A DNA stretch of 64,000 nucleotides from Blastocatellia bacterium (lineage in GTDB: Bacteria; Acidobacteriota; Blastocatellia; UBA7656): positions 62,001 through 126,000 of the forward strand of contig DATENM010000001.1 in NCBI GenBank assembly GCA_035275065.1, written 5' to 3'. This document shows positions 30,245 to 40,012 of this stretch, in pieces; position 1 is the stretch's first letter; each line of letters opens with the position of its first letter. The notes below the pieces were generated by a model. The model made no database searches. It had not been told where the DNA came from and saw nothing but the letters and a program-made list of their open reading frames with translations. The translations under genes and the position numbers were made by a program.

Positions 30245-31504
30245 ATGCGTCTTAGACTCAAACCGCTTCTGACCTTGCTCTACAACCCGTCGCGCGGCAT
30301 GGCGGAAATCGCGGCGGCGGCGCCTTACATCTTCGGCGCACTGTTGGCGCTGCTCGCGACGTTTCTTTACCGTGATATTCTGAGCCGCGACCTCTTGCGC
30401 AGCTTCACCGCAATGAACGCCCGCCCGAGCCAGCCGGGAATGGTGGCGCCGATTATCTTTCTCTTCGTCCGCTGCCTGAGCCGCCTTGCGGCAAGCGCCT
30501 CGCCGATCTTCTTCCTCATCGTCGTCTTCACGCCGGCGTGCATACTCGCGGCCAACCTGCTTGACCGTCGCGCCAGTTTCAGCGTGCGACTGCGGCAGGA
30601 GTACGCGCCGCTGGTCAGTTGCGCGCTTTACGCCTGGGCGGCGGCGAACCTGCTGATGACCATTCCGGCGGCGCTGATCTATCAGCCGGGCGCTGAGTAC
30701 CGGCAGATAGCCGGAACCGTCTTGCAATACGCGCCGGTGCCCTACTTTCTTTTCCTGATGGTCTTCGCGCTGTACGCGGCTTTGCGGTTGAGCGCCGGCC
30801 AGGCCATCGGCGCAACGGCCATCGGCGCATGCTCGTTTGCCGTGCTGATCGTCGTTCCGGGCGCGCTGCTGCGATTGCTAAGCTCGCCCTTCCTGCTGAT
30901 CATGTTCATCCTGCTGCTCAGGAATTTCTTCGGCGACCTGATCGGCCAGCAGCGCGCCCGCGAAGACTTCAAGCGCCACCTCGAAATCGCCACGCTCAAT
31001 CCGGCTGACGCCTCGGCGCATTACAACCTCGGGCTGATCTATCAACAGCGCGGCCAGCTCGACGAAGCGCGCCGCAGTTTCAGCCGCGCCGTCGAGATCG
31101 ATCAGAACGAAACCGACGCGCACTACCAGCTTGGCCGCATCAGCCGCGAGGAGGGCCGTTTCAGCGAAGCCATCCAGCATTTCGACGCCGTCGTTCAGCG
31201 TAACCAGGACCACAGTCAGAGCGAGGTCTGGCGCGAGGTCGGGCGCACCTATTTCGAGGCCGGGCAGACCGTAGACGCCGCCGCCGCCTTCGAGCGCTTC
31301 CTGGCCCGCCGGCCTTCGGACGCCGAGGGCCATTACCGCTACGGGCTCGTGCTGGCGCAGCTCGGTCGCTCGGAAGAAGCCGCCGCCGAGATGCGCGCCT
31401 GCATCGAAGCGGCGCGCACCGCGCCGGCTTATAAGTACCGCACCGAAAAACGCTGGGTGAGCGACGCCGAAGCCTTTCTGCGCTCGCTCGCCGCCGACCG
31501 GTAG
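30245..31504 (+). CDS. Membrane protein with C-terminal TPR repeats
   Basis: 419 residues. The first 235 contain about six hydrophobic segments with a Yip1-like look (LLYNPSRGMAEIAAAAPYIF, then GALLALLATFLYRDILSRDL, PYFLFLMVFALYAALRLSAG). Residues 255-400 hold four TPR units (NPADASAHYNLGLIYQQRGQ, NETDAHYQLGRISREEGRFS, SEVWREVGRTYFEAGQTVDA, and DAEGHYRYGLVLAQLGRSEE). The TPR part should lie in the cytoplasm or periplasm as a binding platform. Function unknown. The composite repeat ends at the start codon, leaving no visible ribosome site. Confidence 0.8.
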   Translation: MRLRLKPLLTLLYNPSRGMAEIAAAAPYIFGALLALLATFLYRDILSRDLLRSFTAMNARPSQPGMVAPIIFLFVRCLSRLAASASPIFFLIVVFTPACILAANLLDRRASFSVRLRQEYAPLVSCALYAWAAANLLMTIPAALIYQPGAEYRQIAGTVLQYAPVPYFLFLMVFALYAALRLSAGQAIGATAIGACSFAVLIVVPGALLRLLSSPFLLIMFILLLRNFFGDLIGQQRAREDFKRHLEIATLNPADASAHYNLGLIYQQRGQLDEARRSFSRAVEIDQNETDAHYQLGRISREEGRFSEAIQHFDAVVQRNQDHSQSEVWREVGRTYFEAGQTVDAAAAFERFLARRPSDAEGHYRYGLVLAQLGRSEEAAAEMRACIEAARTAPAYKYRTEKRWVSDAEAFLRSLAADR

Positions 31505-31625
31505 CGGTAAGGCGCGCGGTTATGGATAATAAAAGTTTGCGTTAAGTCCGCAACAGCCGCCCGCCGCATGCAGACCCACTTGGGCGACTGAGCGGCTGCC
31601 GATTAACGATTCGAGAGAGGGAGCA

Positions 31626-32798
31626 TTGGAAGCAATACTCGCGCTTGAAGACGGAAGAGTGTGGCGCGGGCGCGGCTTCGGGGCGCGCCTGGCGGTGACC
31701 GGCGAGGTCGTGTTCAACACGGCGATGACCGGCTATCAAGAGATTCTCACAGACCCTTCATACTGCGGCCAGATCGTCACCATGACTTACCCGCTGATCG
31801 GCAACTATGGCGTCAACCATCAGGACATCGAAGCCCGCCGCGTCTTTGCCGAAGGCTTCGTCGTGCGCGAGTTGTCGCGCACGGTCTCGAACTGGCGGGC
31901 TGACCTGTCGCTCGACGACTATCTGGAGCAAGCCGGCATTCCCGGCATCTCTGACATTGACACGCGCGCCCTCGTCCGCCACATCCGCGAGCGCGGCTCG
32001 ATGCGCGGCTGTCTGTCAACCGACGAGACCGGCGAGCAGGCGGCGGTCGAGCGTGCCCGCCGCGCCCCGGAGATGGTCGGCCTCGATCTCGCCTCGGTGG
32101 TGACCTGTAAGGAATCTTACGTTTGGACGGATGACCAGGCGTCGGCTTACGGCTCGCCGCGTCTGTTGCATCCACAGGTCAAGCCCGACGAGCAGGTCGC
32201 GCCGGGACCGCTGGCGATGGCGCCGCGCTTTCACGTCGTCGCTTACGACTTCGGTTTGAAGTACAACAGCCTGCGCAATATGGCGGCGCTCGGCTGCCGC
32301 GTAACCGTGGTGCCGGCGCACACCTCCGCCGAAGACGTCATGGCGTTAAAGCCCGACGGCATCTGGCTATCGAACGGGCCGGGTGATCCTGAGCCGCTCA
32401 CCGGCGTGATCGCCAACCTGCGCAAGCTGCTTGGGCGCTACCCCATCTTCGGCATCTGTCTGGGTCACCAATTGCTCGGCCTGGCCGTCGGTGGCCGTAC
32501 TTACAAACTGCCCTTTGGGCATCACGGCGGCAACCAGCCGGTGAAGGATTTGGCGACGGGGCGCGTCGAGATCACGGCGCAGAATCATGGCTTCGCCGTT
32601 GATGCAGACACGCTGCCGGCAGACTGCGAAGTGACGCATATCAACCTCAACGACAACACCGTCGAAGGTTTGCGCCACCGCGAATGGTCGGTCTATTCAG
32701 TGCAGTACCACCCGGAGGCCGGCCCCGGCCCGCACGACCCGGCGCACCTGTTCGACCGCTTCGTGCGCATGATGGAAAGCCATCGCGCGCGCGGCTGA
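31626..32798 (+). CDS. carA: Carbamoyl-phosphate synthase small subunit
   Basis: 390 residues. The N-terminal domain has [33 protein letters not shown] and [20 protein letters not shown]. The C-terminal glutamine amidotransferase has the nucleophile in [10 protein letters not shown], and the triad His and Glu in [14 protein letters not shown]. It releases ammonia from glutamine for carbamoyl phosphate in pyrimidine and arginine synthesis. The start is a TTG at 31626, preceded by GAGAGGGAG, a rare start that could lower output. carB is not next to it. The 121-bp gap upstream holds a weak TATGGATAATA-like -10. Confidence 0.95.
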   Translation: MEAILALEDGRVWRGRGFGARLAVTGEVVFNTAMTGYQEILTDPSYCGQIVTMTYPLIGNYGVNHQDIEARRVFAEGFVVRELSRTVSNWRADLSLDDYLEQAGIPGISDIDTRALVRHIRERGSMRGCLSTDETGEQAAVERARRAPEMVGLDLASVVTCKESYVWTDDQASAYGSPRLLHPQVKPDEQVAPGPLAMAPRFHVVAYDFGLKYNSLRNMAALGCRVTVVPAHTSAEDVMALKPDGIWLSNGPGDPEPLTGVIANLRKLLGRYPIFGICLGHQLLGLAVGGRTYKLPFGHHGGNQPVKDLATGRVEITAQNHGFAVDADTLPADCEVTHINLNDNTVEGLRHREWSVYSVQYHPEAGPGPHDPAHLFDRFVRMMESHRARG

Positions 32799-32881
32799 GG
32801 CGATATCTCAAATGATCACGCGCGAGATTTGCGCCGCGTTCGACGCGCGCCAGACTGATTGTCATGGCAAGCGGAAGAGAT

Positions 32882-35002
32882 ATGAAAAGATGGGTGGCCG
32901 GCTTAATCTTTCTGACTCTGTTCTCTATGGGAAATACGCTGATGACCACTGCGCAAGAGAACCACTCCGTCAAACCGCCCGTGGCCAGGAAGTCACCAAA
33001 GACCACGACCATCCACGGCGACACGCTCTTTGACGATTATGCCTGGATGCGGGAGAAGAATAATCCTGAAGTGCTGGCTCACCTTGAAGCCGAAAACGCT
33101 TACACCGACGCCGTGATGAAGCCGACCGAGGGGTTTCAAGAGGCGCTCTACAAAGAGTTCGTCGAGCGCATCAAGGAGACCGACGCGGGTGTGCCTTACA
33201 AGAACGGCGATTATTTTTATTACTCGCGCACCGAGCAGGGTAAGCAATATCCCATACTCTGCCGCAAGCGCGGCGGCCTCGACGCGAAAGAAGAGGTCTA
33301 TCTCGACCTCAACGAGCTGGCGAAGGGCTTGAAGTTCCTCGGGCTCGGCCCGGCCGCGGTGAGCGACGACGGCAACCTGCTGGCTTACTCGATAGACACC
33401 ACGGGCTTCCGCCAGTTCAAGCTACAGGTCAAAGACCTGCGCACCGGCCAGTTGATGGCCGACACCGCCGAGCGCGTCACCTCGCTCAACTGGGCGCGCG
33501 ACAATCGCACGCTCTTCTACACGGTCGAAGACGCGACGACCAAGCGCTCCTTTCAGCTCTACCGCCAGCGCCTCGGCGCGAGCGCCGAGATGATCTACGA
33601 AGAGAAAGACGAGCTGTTCGACCTCGACGCGGCGCGGTCGCGCAGCAAAGCATTCATCTTCGTGACCAGCGGCAGCTACAAGTCTACGGAAGTCCGCGCT
33701 ATCGCCGCCGACCGCCCCGACGACGCGCCGCGGTTGCTGCTGCCGCGCGAGCCGGAGCATCGTTACTACGCCGACCATCACGGCGATTCGTTCTACATTC
33801 GCACCAACGAAGGCGCGAAGAATTTCCGCCTGGTCGCCGCGCCCATCAATGATCCGCGGAAGAAGAACTGGCGCGAAGTCATCGCGCACCGCCCCGAAGT
33901 GTTGCTCGCCGGCATGGATTTCTTTAAGGATTACTATGTCGCTTACGAGCGCCGCGACGGCCTGCCGCAGTTGCGCGTCAACGAGTTCAACACCAACGAG
34001 TCGCACGTCATCGATATGCCGGAAGCGGTCTACGCGGCCTTCCCCGCCGCCGGGCCTGAGTACGACACCAGCACGTTTCGCTTCAACTACGTGTCGTTCA
34101 CGACGCCGGCATCGGTTTACGATTACGACATGAAGACGCGCCAGCGCGTTTTACGCAAGCGCACGGAAGTGCTGGGCGGCTTTGACCCGGCGCAGTACCA
34201 GGCCGAGCGCGTCTATGCGCGGGCAGCGGACGGCACGCGCATCCCTGTGTCGCTGGTCTACAAGAAAGGCTTGCAGCGCGATGGCCAGCGCCCGCTGCTG
34301 CTGCAAGGCTATGGCGCGTATGCCATCTCGTTGGACATCAATTTTTCGATCCCGCGCCTCAGCCTTTTGGATCGCGGCTTCATCTACGCCATCGCGCACA
34401 TCCGCGGCGGCGGCGAGATGGGCGAAGTCTGGCATGACCAGGGCAAGATGATGATGAAGCGGAACACCTTCACCGACTTCATCGCGGCGGCGGAGCATTT
34501 GATCGCCGAGAAGTACACCTCAAGCGACCGCTTGATTATCACCGGCGGCAGCGCCGGCGGCTTGCTGATGGGCGCGGTCTTGAACATGCGCCCGGAGCTG
34601 TTCAAGGCGGCAGTCGTCTACGTCCCCTTCGTTGACGTGATGAACACCATGCTCGATGAGTCTTTGCCGCTGACGGTCGGCGAGTTCGAGGAGTGGGGCA
34701 ACCCGAAGGTCAAAGCCGAATACGATTACATGCGGAGCTATTCGCCCTATGACAACATCGAAGCGAAGCGCTATCCGGCGATCCTTGTGCGCACGTCGCT
34801 GAACGATTCGCAGGTGATGTACTGGGAGCCGGCGAAATATGTGGCGCGGCTGCGGGCGATGAAGACCGACAACAACCCGCTGCTCTTCCGCATCAAGCTC
34901 GGCGGCGGCGGCCACGGCGGCGCGTCGGGCCGTTACGACGCGTTGCGCGACACCGCCTTCGATTACGCCTTCATGCTCTCGCAGGTCGGCATACGACAGT
35001 GA
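32882..35002 (+). CDS. Exported prolyl oligopeptidase/oligopeptidase B (S9A)
   Basis: About 706 residues. A signal peptide (MKRWVAGLIFLTLFSMGNTL) precedes the seven-bladed propeller (about 30-430) and the alpha/beta-hydrolase domain. The nucleophile serine is in TGGSAGGLLMGAVLN. RTSLNDSQVMYWEPAKYVA and GGGHGGASGR carry the Asp and His. IAHIRGGGEMGEVWHDQGKM is diagnostic of oligopeptidase B-like enzymes. It cuts short peptides, here probably in the periplasm. The ATG at 32882 follows GGAAGAG and starts the signal peptide; a second in-frame ATG lies at 32864. It is convergent with the pilX-like gene (27 bp). Confidence 0.93.
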   Translation: MKRWVAGLIFLTLFSMGNTLMTTAQENHSVKPPVARKSPKTTTIHGDTLFDDYAWMREKNNPEVLAHLEAENAYTDAVMKPTEGFQEALYKEFVERIKETDAGVPYKNGDYFYYSRTEQGKQYPILCRKRGGLDAKEEVYLDLNELAKGLKFLGLGPAAVSDDGNLLAYSIDTTGFRQFKLQVKDLRTGQLMADTAERVTSLNWARDNRTLFYTVEDATTKRSFQLYRQRLGASAEMIYEEKDELFDLDAARSRSKAFIFVTSGSYKSTEVRAIAADRPDDAPRLLLPREPEHRYYADHHGDSFYIRTNEGAKNFRLVAAPINDPRKKNWREVIAHRPEVLLAGMDFFKDYYVAYERRDGLPQLRVNEFNTNESHVIDMPEAVYAAFPAAGPEYDTSTFRFNYVSFTTPASVYDYDMKTRQRVLRKRTEVLGGFDPAQYQAERVYARAADGTRIPVSLVYKKGLQRDGQRPLLLQGYGAYAISLDINFSIPRLSLLDRGFIYAIAHIRGGGEMGEVWHDQGKMMMKRNTFTDFIAAAEHLIAEKYTSSDRLIITGGSAGGLLMGAVLNMRPELFKAAVVYVPFVDVMNTMLDESLPLTVGEFEEWGNPKVKAEYDYMRSYSPYDNIEAKRYPAILVRTSLNDSQVMYWEPAKYVARLRAMKTDNNPLLFRIKLGGGGHGGASGRYDALRDTAFDYAFMLSQVGIRQ

Positions 35003-35028
35003 AGGATGTCCTATGCCGACCGCGCTGG

Positions 35029-36804
35029 CTAGTTGATCGCCTGGGTGATTCGCCAAAGGCTGAAATTGGTCGCGCTATAACCGATGATGTTGGTCGAGGT
35101 GGTCGCCGCGACCACCGTGGTGAGGACGCCGCTCGCGGCATCTTCGTCGATGTGGACGGCGCCGCTGCCGCTGATCCTGACGCTCTGGCCAACAAAAGAG
35201 CCATAAAAATCGCCGCTGCCGCTGATGTTCAACTGGCTGTGCGGCGCGTAGAAGATGCCATAGGTATTGGCGTTGCCGCTGAGCGTTACTGTCTGACTGG
35301 GGCCGCCGGTAAAGTTCCAGTGAATGTCTGTCGGCTTCAGATTCGGGTCTTGTAGACCGCTGCTGGCACTCATCGTCGAGCTGCCGGCGATGTTGAAGGT
35401 CACAGGCCCTTTGAAGACGATATTGCTTGAGGCGGCGGTGCTGAGCGATTGCAGGTTATAAACCGTCGTTTGCCCCGGCGTCCCTAGATAAATGGTCGCA
35501 GGCCCCGATGTGGTGATCGTCCCATAGTTGCCGGGCGGGATCGTCAGCGACCCATGAGTGACGGTGATGTCATCATAACTGCCCGCAGGCAGCGTGCCCG
35601 CCTGATTCTTGCTCCAGGTATAATCGGTGGTTCCCGATGGCGCGGGAGGCGGAGGCACATCGTTGAAGATTAAGGGCGATTCTCCGAAATGCTCACTGCT
35701 CAGTGAAAAAGAGCTTCCGTGACCGTCCTTGACCTTGTTCCCCGTCAGATCAATGTCTATTGCCAGAAAACCGGAGGGCTGAAGCAGGTAAGGCGATTGG
35801 AGCGTCGCATAGGCCTGGCCGGTGATGGTGCCTGTGCTCACATCGATGTAGCCCCATTGATTGTTGATGAATTCGTTGTTGGTGCGCAGATCACCTCTGG
35901 AGCCGATATTGGATCGGCCAATCTGACCGGGATAGGTGTTCGCCGACAGCGAGCCGCCGTAAGGCCCCAACGACGAGCGATAGCTATCAATGCGGCCTCC
36001 GCCGCTCATGTCGATCATGCCTCTGGCAACGAGGCCGGGGCCGGCGTCCGCCTGTTGCGTGACGGCGCTCGTGCTGACCGTCTGGGTGATCGGCGTCGCC
36101 GTTGCCGAGATGTAAGCCCAGAGCGTGGCGCTGGCTATCGTGGTGTTGCCGCGGTTGATCGTGCCGGTGGACTGAATCAGCCAGGTGACGCTTCCAGGTT
36201 TCAAGCTGCTAGGCGGGACGATTGAAACCAGGATGGCTTTAATCGAAAAGCGGCCTTGCCCTTCCGTCTGATTGTAGAGCTTGCCGGCGAAGTCATTGAC
36301 CACCTAGGTATAGCTGAAGGTCGTTGGCGCCCCCGACGAATCATTGGCACTCAAGCTGTAGCTCGCCGGGTAGGTGTTGCTGCTGTCGCCGGCAAGGACG
36401 ACATTTTTCAGAACGTTGCTGTTCAACACCTTGACCGACGTCGGAATGGTTTGCTCAGCCGAAGTCGCGCCGGCGGCGCTCTGAAAGAAGGGCGTGTTGG
36501 TGTAGCTGAGCTTTCCGGCGGCGCCCGCCGTGTTCGACGCGTATTGCGCCGGCAGGACGTAGAGGCCGGTGTTCGGATCAGCACCGAATTTCGAGGTGAA
36601 CCAGCCGGCGGCGCGATGGACGCCGGATTCGGCAACGTAGAATGCCTGATTCGTCCGTATATCGTTGCCGCTGATTAACACGTCGGTCGTCGAAGCCATT
36701 AACATGGCCGCCGTCAGCAACGACAGCAATAGGGTCAGCAGAAGACAGGTCACCAGGGCGACGCCCCGCTCGTTCTTGCGCTCGGTCTGTGGCTGGTTAT
36801 TCAT
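35029..36804 (-). pseudogene. PilX-like pilus assembly gene split by an in-frame TAG
   Basis: Two stretches in the same reading frame, 36804-36307 and 36303-35029, are separated only by one TAG at 36306-36304. The first part has the basic leader and hydrophobic helix of PilX-type minor pilins (RGVALVTCLLLTLLLSLLTA, then AFYVAESGVHRAAGWF). It reaches ...PTTFSYT and after the stop continues VVNDFAGKLYNQ. The second part is rich in Thr, Ser and Gly, with repeated beta-strand segments such as LPAGSYDDITVTHGSLTIPP. The intact product would be about 591 residues. It is the last gene of the minor pilin operon. A nonsense mutation, a sequencing error or readthrough are all possible. Confidence 0.8.
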
Positions 36805-36831
36805 GATCCGTCCTCCTTCCGCGAGCCGCTG

Positions 36832-37725
36832 TTAGAATCCCACTGCCGGGATGTACTGGCCGCGTACCTGTATCAGTGCGATAAGCTTCAACGTTCTATA
36901 CTTGCCGCTCTCTAAATCCTGCCCCTGAGTGCGCGCTTGCAGATCAATCTGCACCTTGGCCACTCTGGTCGAATCAATCAAGCCGCTCGCGGGATCAAAG
37001 GCGACGGGGTCATCAATCGCATCCAGGTAGGTAAAGGTTAACCCGACCGTCCCGCTCGTGGTCAGCACGTTACGGGCAATCACTTCTTCAGCCGAGATGA
37101 TCGAGCCGGCGGACTGTGTGTCTTCGTAAGCGGTCGTGCGGGTGACGGCTCCATAACGCGAATCATTCTGAGCGGTGATGACCTTATAAGTCCGGCGCTC
37201 GATCACGCTGATGATCGTGCCGGGGCCAAAGTTGCTGATGTCGGCGCCGGAAGTGATCGGCAGGAGGTCGCTGGAGTCAACGGCGATGGTATTGGCAACC
37301 GCGCCGACCGCGGTGATTTTAGCGAGGGCGCAAGCGCCGGAGACGGAATTGAGCAAGGAGACCGTCTGGCCGATGGCGAACCCGCTGGTCGTGCCTACAG
37401 AGAAGATGCCGCCGGTGTTGGCCCCGAGCGAAGTGATCGTCGTTGTCGTGTTGTTGAAGTCGCCGCGCACGATCAACGTGTCGACCGAGCCGCTCACGAC
37501 GCCGTGATAGCCCGGCAGGCCGGCGCCCGCCATGCGCACTTCGTCGGTGAAGCGGTCGAATGCCGTGCGCAAGTCCTGCGCCATATCGAGGGTGGCGCGC
37601 TCGTCGCTATAGACCGTCTGGCCCTTTGAGAAGAACCACAGCGTCGCGCCCAGCACCGCCAGCAGAAGGCCGATGGCCACCATCAATTCGACTAAGGAGA
37701 ATCCCGCTTCCGTCGGCTCTCTCAT
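36832..37725 (-). CDS. PilW-like minor pilin
   Basis: 297 residues from the ATG at 37725, with CTAGGAGGAGT as ribosome site. The prepilin leader MREPTEAG is followed by FSLVELMVAIGLLLAVLGAT, the typical type IV pilin N-terminal helix with Glu at +5. The rest is a large globular beta domain of about 270 residues (ERATLDMAQDLRTAFDRFTD, SVDTLIVRGDFNN). It fits PilW, which is involved in pilus assembly and priming. The upstream frame to 37773 overlaps pilV and is not used. It lies between PilV and PilX genes, in conserved order. Confidence 0.85.
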   Translation of the reverse strand: MREPTEAGFSLVELMVAIGLLLAVLGATLWFFSKGQTVYSDERATLDMAQDLRTAFDRFTDEVRMAGAGLPGYHGVVSGSVDTLIVRGDFNNTTTTITSLGANTGGIFSVGTTSGFAIGQTVSLLNSVSGACALAKITAVGAVANTIAVDSSDLLPITSGADISNFGPGTIISVIERRTYKVITAQNDSRYGAVTRTTAYEDTQSAGSIISAEEVIARNVLTTSGTVGLTFTYLDAIDDPVAFDPASGLIDSTRVAKVQIDLQARTQGQDLESGKYRTLKLIALIQVRGQYIPAVGF

Positions 37726-37732
37726 ACTCCTC

Positions 37733-38260
37733 CTAGGACGCCGGACGAACCATCTCGACGCTGAAGACCACATCGCGCGACGTGTTGTTAGAGTTGCTGG
37801 CGGCGTTCTGCTGGGTATGCACGGTGACGGTCAGCACCTTGACCATGACGTGCGAAACCCCATTGGCGTCGGTGGCGCTCAGGCTGGTGCCGCCGCTGTC
37901 TGTCCAATCGCTTACCGCCGTCGTCACCTTGAAATTGCCCGCCGAGTTGTCGGTGATCTCTATGCCATCGGCGTCTGTGTAGAAGGCCCTATTGAAGTTG
38001 TTATTCGTCGTCGCCGCGTCGAAACTCGCCTGCGAGTATTGCACCTGGCTTTTTACTTTTTCGAGGACACGCTTGCAGAGATTGAGGCTGGAGACGCCCG
38101 CCTTGCTGTCGGTGTTCATGCGGACGCCGAGCGTCAGACCCTGAGCCAGCGCCCCGACCACCACGGCGAGGACGCTCATGCTGATTAACAGCTCAATCAA
38201 CGAAACGCCGGCTTCCTTAGAGCGGCAGGGGGTCGGTCGTCTGGTGCTTGTCATCATCAC
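37733..38260 (-). CDS. PilV-like type IV pilus modification protein
   Basis: 175 residues. The leader ends SKEAG, followed by VSLIELLISMSVLAVVVGAL, a prepilin helix with Glu at +5. The remaining 130 residues form a small globular domain with a high proportion of Asn, Thr and Ser (NAASNSNNTSRDVVFSVEMV). It is a minor pilin likely processed by PilD. It lies 7 bp upstream of the PilW start and 37 bp downstream of the FimT/GspH gene. Confidence 0.83.
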   Translation of the reverse strand: MMMTSTRRPTPCRSKEAGVSLIELLISMSVLAVVVGALAQGLTLGVRMNTDSKAGVSSLNLCKRVLEKVKSQVQYSQASFDAATTNNNFNRAFYTDADGIEITDNSAGNFKVTTAVSDWTDSGGTSLSATDANGVSHVMVKVLTVTVHTQQNAASNSNNTSRDVVFSVEMVRPAS

Positions 38261-38297
38261 ATCCCCTTTGCTGCGCCGAGCTCATCCACTGTAAATA

Positions 38298-38813
38298 TCA
38301 CTCACTGATCGTGACCCGGCCCGCGTTGCTCAGCATCAGTATCACCTGACGGCCCTGACCGTCGCTGAGCGTCAAGCTGGTAAGCGCCGTGCCGCCGCTG
38401 GTGGCTTGCAGCGTGCCATTGCCTTTGATGGTGATGGTCGGATAAGCCGACAGCGTCACGGTGCCGGGAATCGTATAGGCGGGCAGCTCGCTCTTGGCGC
38501 CGTCACAGGTGCTGCATGTCAGCCCAAAGACCGTGTTGTTCGCGGTGCAGCCGAGCGTCAAGGTTTGACAGTCCTTGACCGCGAGCATCCGCGCCCGCTC
38601 GATCTGCCAGGCGATGTTCTGCGCCTGCTGACGCAACTGGTAACGCGCCCGCGACTTGCCGAAGATAATCAGCGAGGTGGTGGCAAGGAGGGCAATGATC
38701 GCCACGACGATGGTAAGTTCCATTACTCCGAAACCGGCTTCACCGCCGCGGCTCCTTTGGCGATTATGCTTAGACAGAGAGATAGCTACAACACTGAACA
38801 TAGAAATAAACAC
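38298..38813 (-). CDS. GspH/FimT-family pseudopilin
   Basis: 171 residues, first gene of the minor pilin operon. A basic leader of about 27 residues (KHNRQRSRGGEAG) precedes FGVMELTIVVAIIALLATTS, with Glu at +5 and the GspH/FimT class look. The following region (RYQLRQQAQNIAWQIERARM) and C-terminal beta domain (PGTVTLSAYPTITIKGNGTL, SDGQGRQVILMLSNAGRVTI) fit the family. Two CxxC/C pairs (LTCSTCDG and upstream DC, GC) may form a disulfide. Minor pilins of this kind initiate pilus assembly. Start uncertain; 38813 and 38801 are both possible. Confidence 0.83.
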   Translation of the reverse strand: MFISMFSVVAISLSKHNRQRSRGGEAGFGVMELTIVVAIIALLATTSLIIFGKSRARYQLRQQAQNIAWQIERARMLAVKDCQTLTLGCTANNTVFGLTCSTCDGAKSELPAYTIPGTVTLSAYPTITIKGNGTLQATSGGTALTSLTLSDGQGRQVILMLSNAGRVTISE

Positions 38814-39286
38814 CTTATGTCGTTTTCTCGGCGTCTCGGAGACGGCTGGAGACAGCTTGCTCGACCGCTAGAGAATGGCACCGTCCACTTCAGGTCGCCA
38901 CGCGTGCTATCGCAAACCCAGGGCCACGGCGACACCGTCGCGGCTATTCGCTTGAAATCAACGGTTTGATTACCCAATCCCGGCATGCCGGCGTCCCTGC
39001 CGGGATGGGATGCGCAGGGTCCGTCGGCATAGGCCAGAGAATCAACATCAGAGTGACTGACATGGTTGAGCAGAATGATTGATGCTTATGGCCGCCTCGG
39101 CAGCGCCCTGGATCGGCGCGCAACAATTTCACAAGGTGCATGACGGGCCGCCGGTGGTATAATAAAATCATCCTAATAACAACGAGCCGACGGGGCTGGA
39201 ATGGGGTAGCAACCTGATCGGCGCGGGGCGAATCCGTAAGACGCGCCCCTTAGAAGTAACGAATTGCAGGGTAGAGGAGACAAAGG
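38814..39286. other. 473-bp gap with structured leader candidate
   Basis: No reading frame is convincing. TATAAT at 39158-39163 could start transcripts near 39170 for the phosphatase gene. The 117-nt leader after it folds well in places: AGCC-GACG-GGCT and GGGGCG (near 39217) with CGCCCC, followed by a run ending GGTAGAGGAGACAAAGG before the ATG. The part at 38814-39120 carries only CCGGCATGCCGG-type small palindromes. I do not recognise a named riboswitch. Confidence 0.45.
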
Positions 39287-39886
39287 ATGAAGCAGACAAC
39301 TCGCCAATTCATGTCAAGACGTTTGCAAACGATCACGCTTGCGCTGGCATTCACCCTCTCGATCACCGCCATAGCCAGCGCGCGCTCTGACCAGCAAGAC
39401 AAGTTTTCCAAGATTCGTATCAAGAACTTCGGCCAGATGGACGAGCGCTTTTATCGCGGCGCGCAGCCGAAAGCCGAAGATATCAAAGACCTCGCGGCGC
39501 TCGGCATCAAAACGATCATTGACCTGCGCGACGATCCGACCGGCTACGAAAAAAGCGTCGCCGAAGGGCTCGGGCTGCATTATGTCAACATCCCGATGAG
39601 CGACACGCACTATCCCAAAGAAGAGCAGATTCAGCAGTTCTTGAAGCTGGCCGCCGACCCGGCGACGGGCGCGTTCTATGTCCACTGCGCCGGCGGACGT
39701 CACCGCACGGGCGTGGCGGGCGCGGTCTACCGCATGACGCTTTATGGCTGGGATTACGACCGCACCTACAGCGAGATGAAAAACTATGACTTCTACACTC
39801 GCTGGGGCCACGGCGCGATGAAAGATTATGTCGAGGATTACTGGAAGAAGGTTCAGGTGGGTCAGGTTCAAGTTTTGAACAAGTAG
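39287..39886 (+). CDS. Exported dual-specificity/tyrosine phosphatase-like protein
   Basis: 199 residues. A signal-like segment (LQTITLALAFTLSITAIASA) precedes a cysteine phosphatase: FYRGAQPKAEDIKDLAALGI, KTIIDLRDDPTGYEKSVAE, and the active-site loop HCAGGRHRTG, the Cx5R signature. The spacing matches DSP/Tyr phosphatases of the type found in exported bacterial proteins. Substrates could be phosphoproteins or sugar/lipid phosphates; phosphoinositide-like substrates are possible. The ATG follows GAGGAGACAAAGG. Likely periplasmic, given the signal segment. Confidence 0.85.
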   Translation: MKQTTRQFMSRRLQTITLALAFTLSITAIASARSDQQDKFSKIRIKNFGQMDERFYRGAQPKAEDIKDLAALGIKTIIDLRDDPTGYEKSVAEGLGLHYVNIPMSDTHYPKEEQIQQFLKLAADPATGAFYVHCAGGRHRTGVAGAVYRMTLYGWDYDRTYSEMKNYDFYTRWGHGAMKDYVEDYWKKVQVGQVQVLNK

Positions 39887-39932
39887 TCCGGCGACAACAA
39901 CCGTTCCTCCATCGCCCAGATCACTCCTCCTG

Positions 39933-39978
39933 TGAAAGGGAAAGGGCCGCTTCATGTGAAGCGGCCCTTTCCCTTTCA
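39933..39978. terminator. Perfect 22-bp hairpin after the phosphatase gene
   Basis: Arms of 22 bp are exact complements with a 2-nt loop: TGAAAGGGAAAGGGCCGCTT extends to CA at 39954, and the right arm runs 39957-39978. It has no long T run and lies before a convergent gene, so it may serve as a terminator for both strands or as a small repeat. Confidence 0.65.
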
Positions 39979-40012
39979 TGGCCTCTGATCTCTAGCCCCT
40001 GATCTTTCTTCC

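Noticed and set aside
36304..36306. Amber recoding (pyrrolysine or suppressor) as the reason for the TAG in pilX
   Set aside because: TAG ends several other genes normally (19120, 22570, 24760, 28487, 29179, 44614), and no downstream recoding element or suppressor tRNA is visible in the window.
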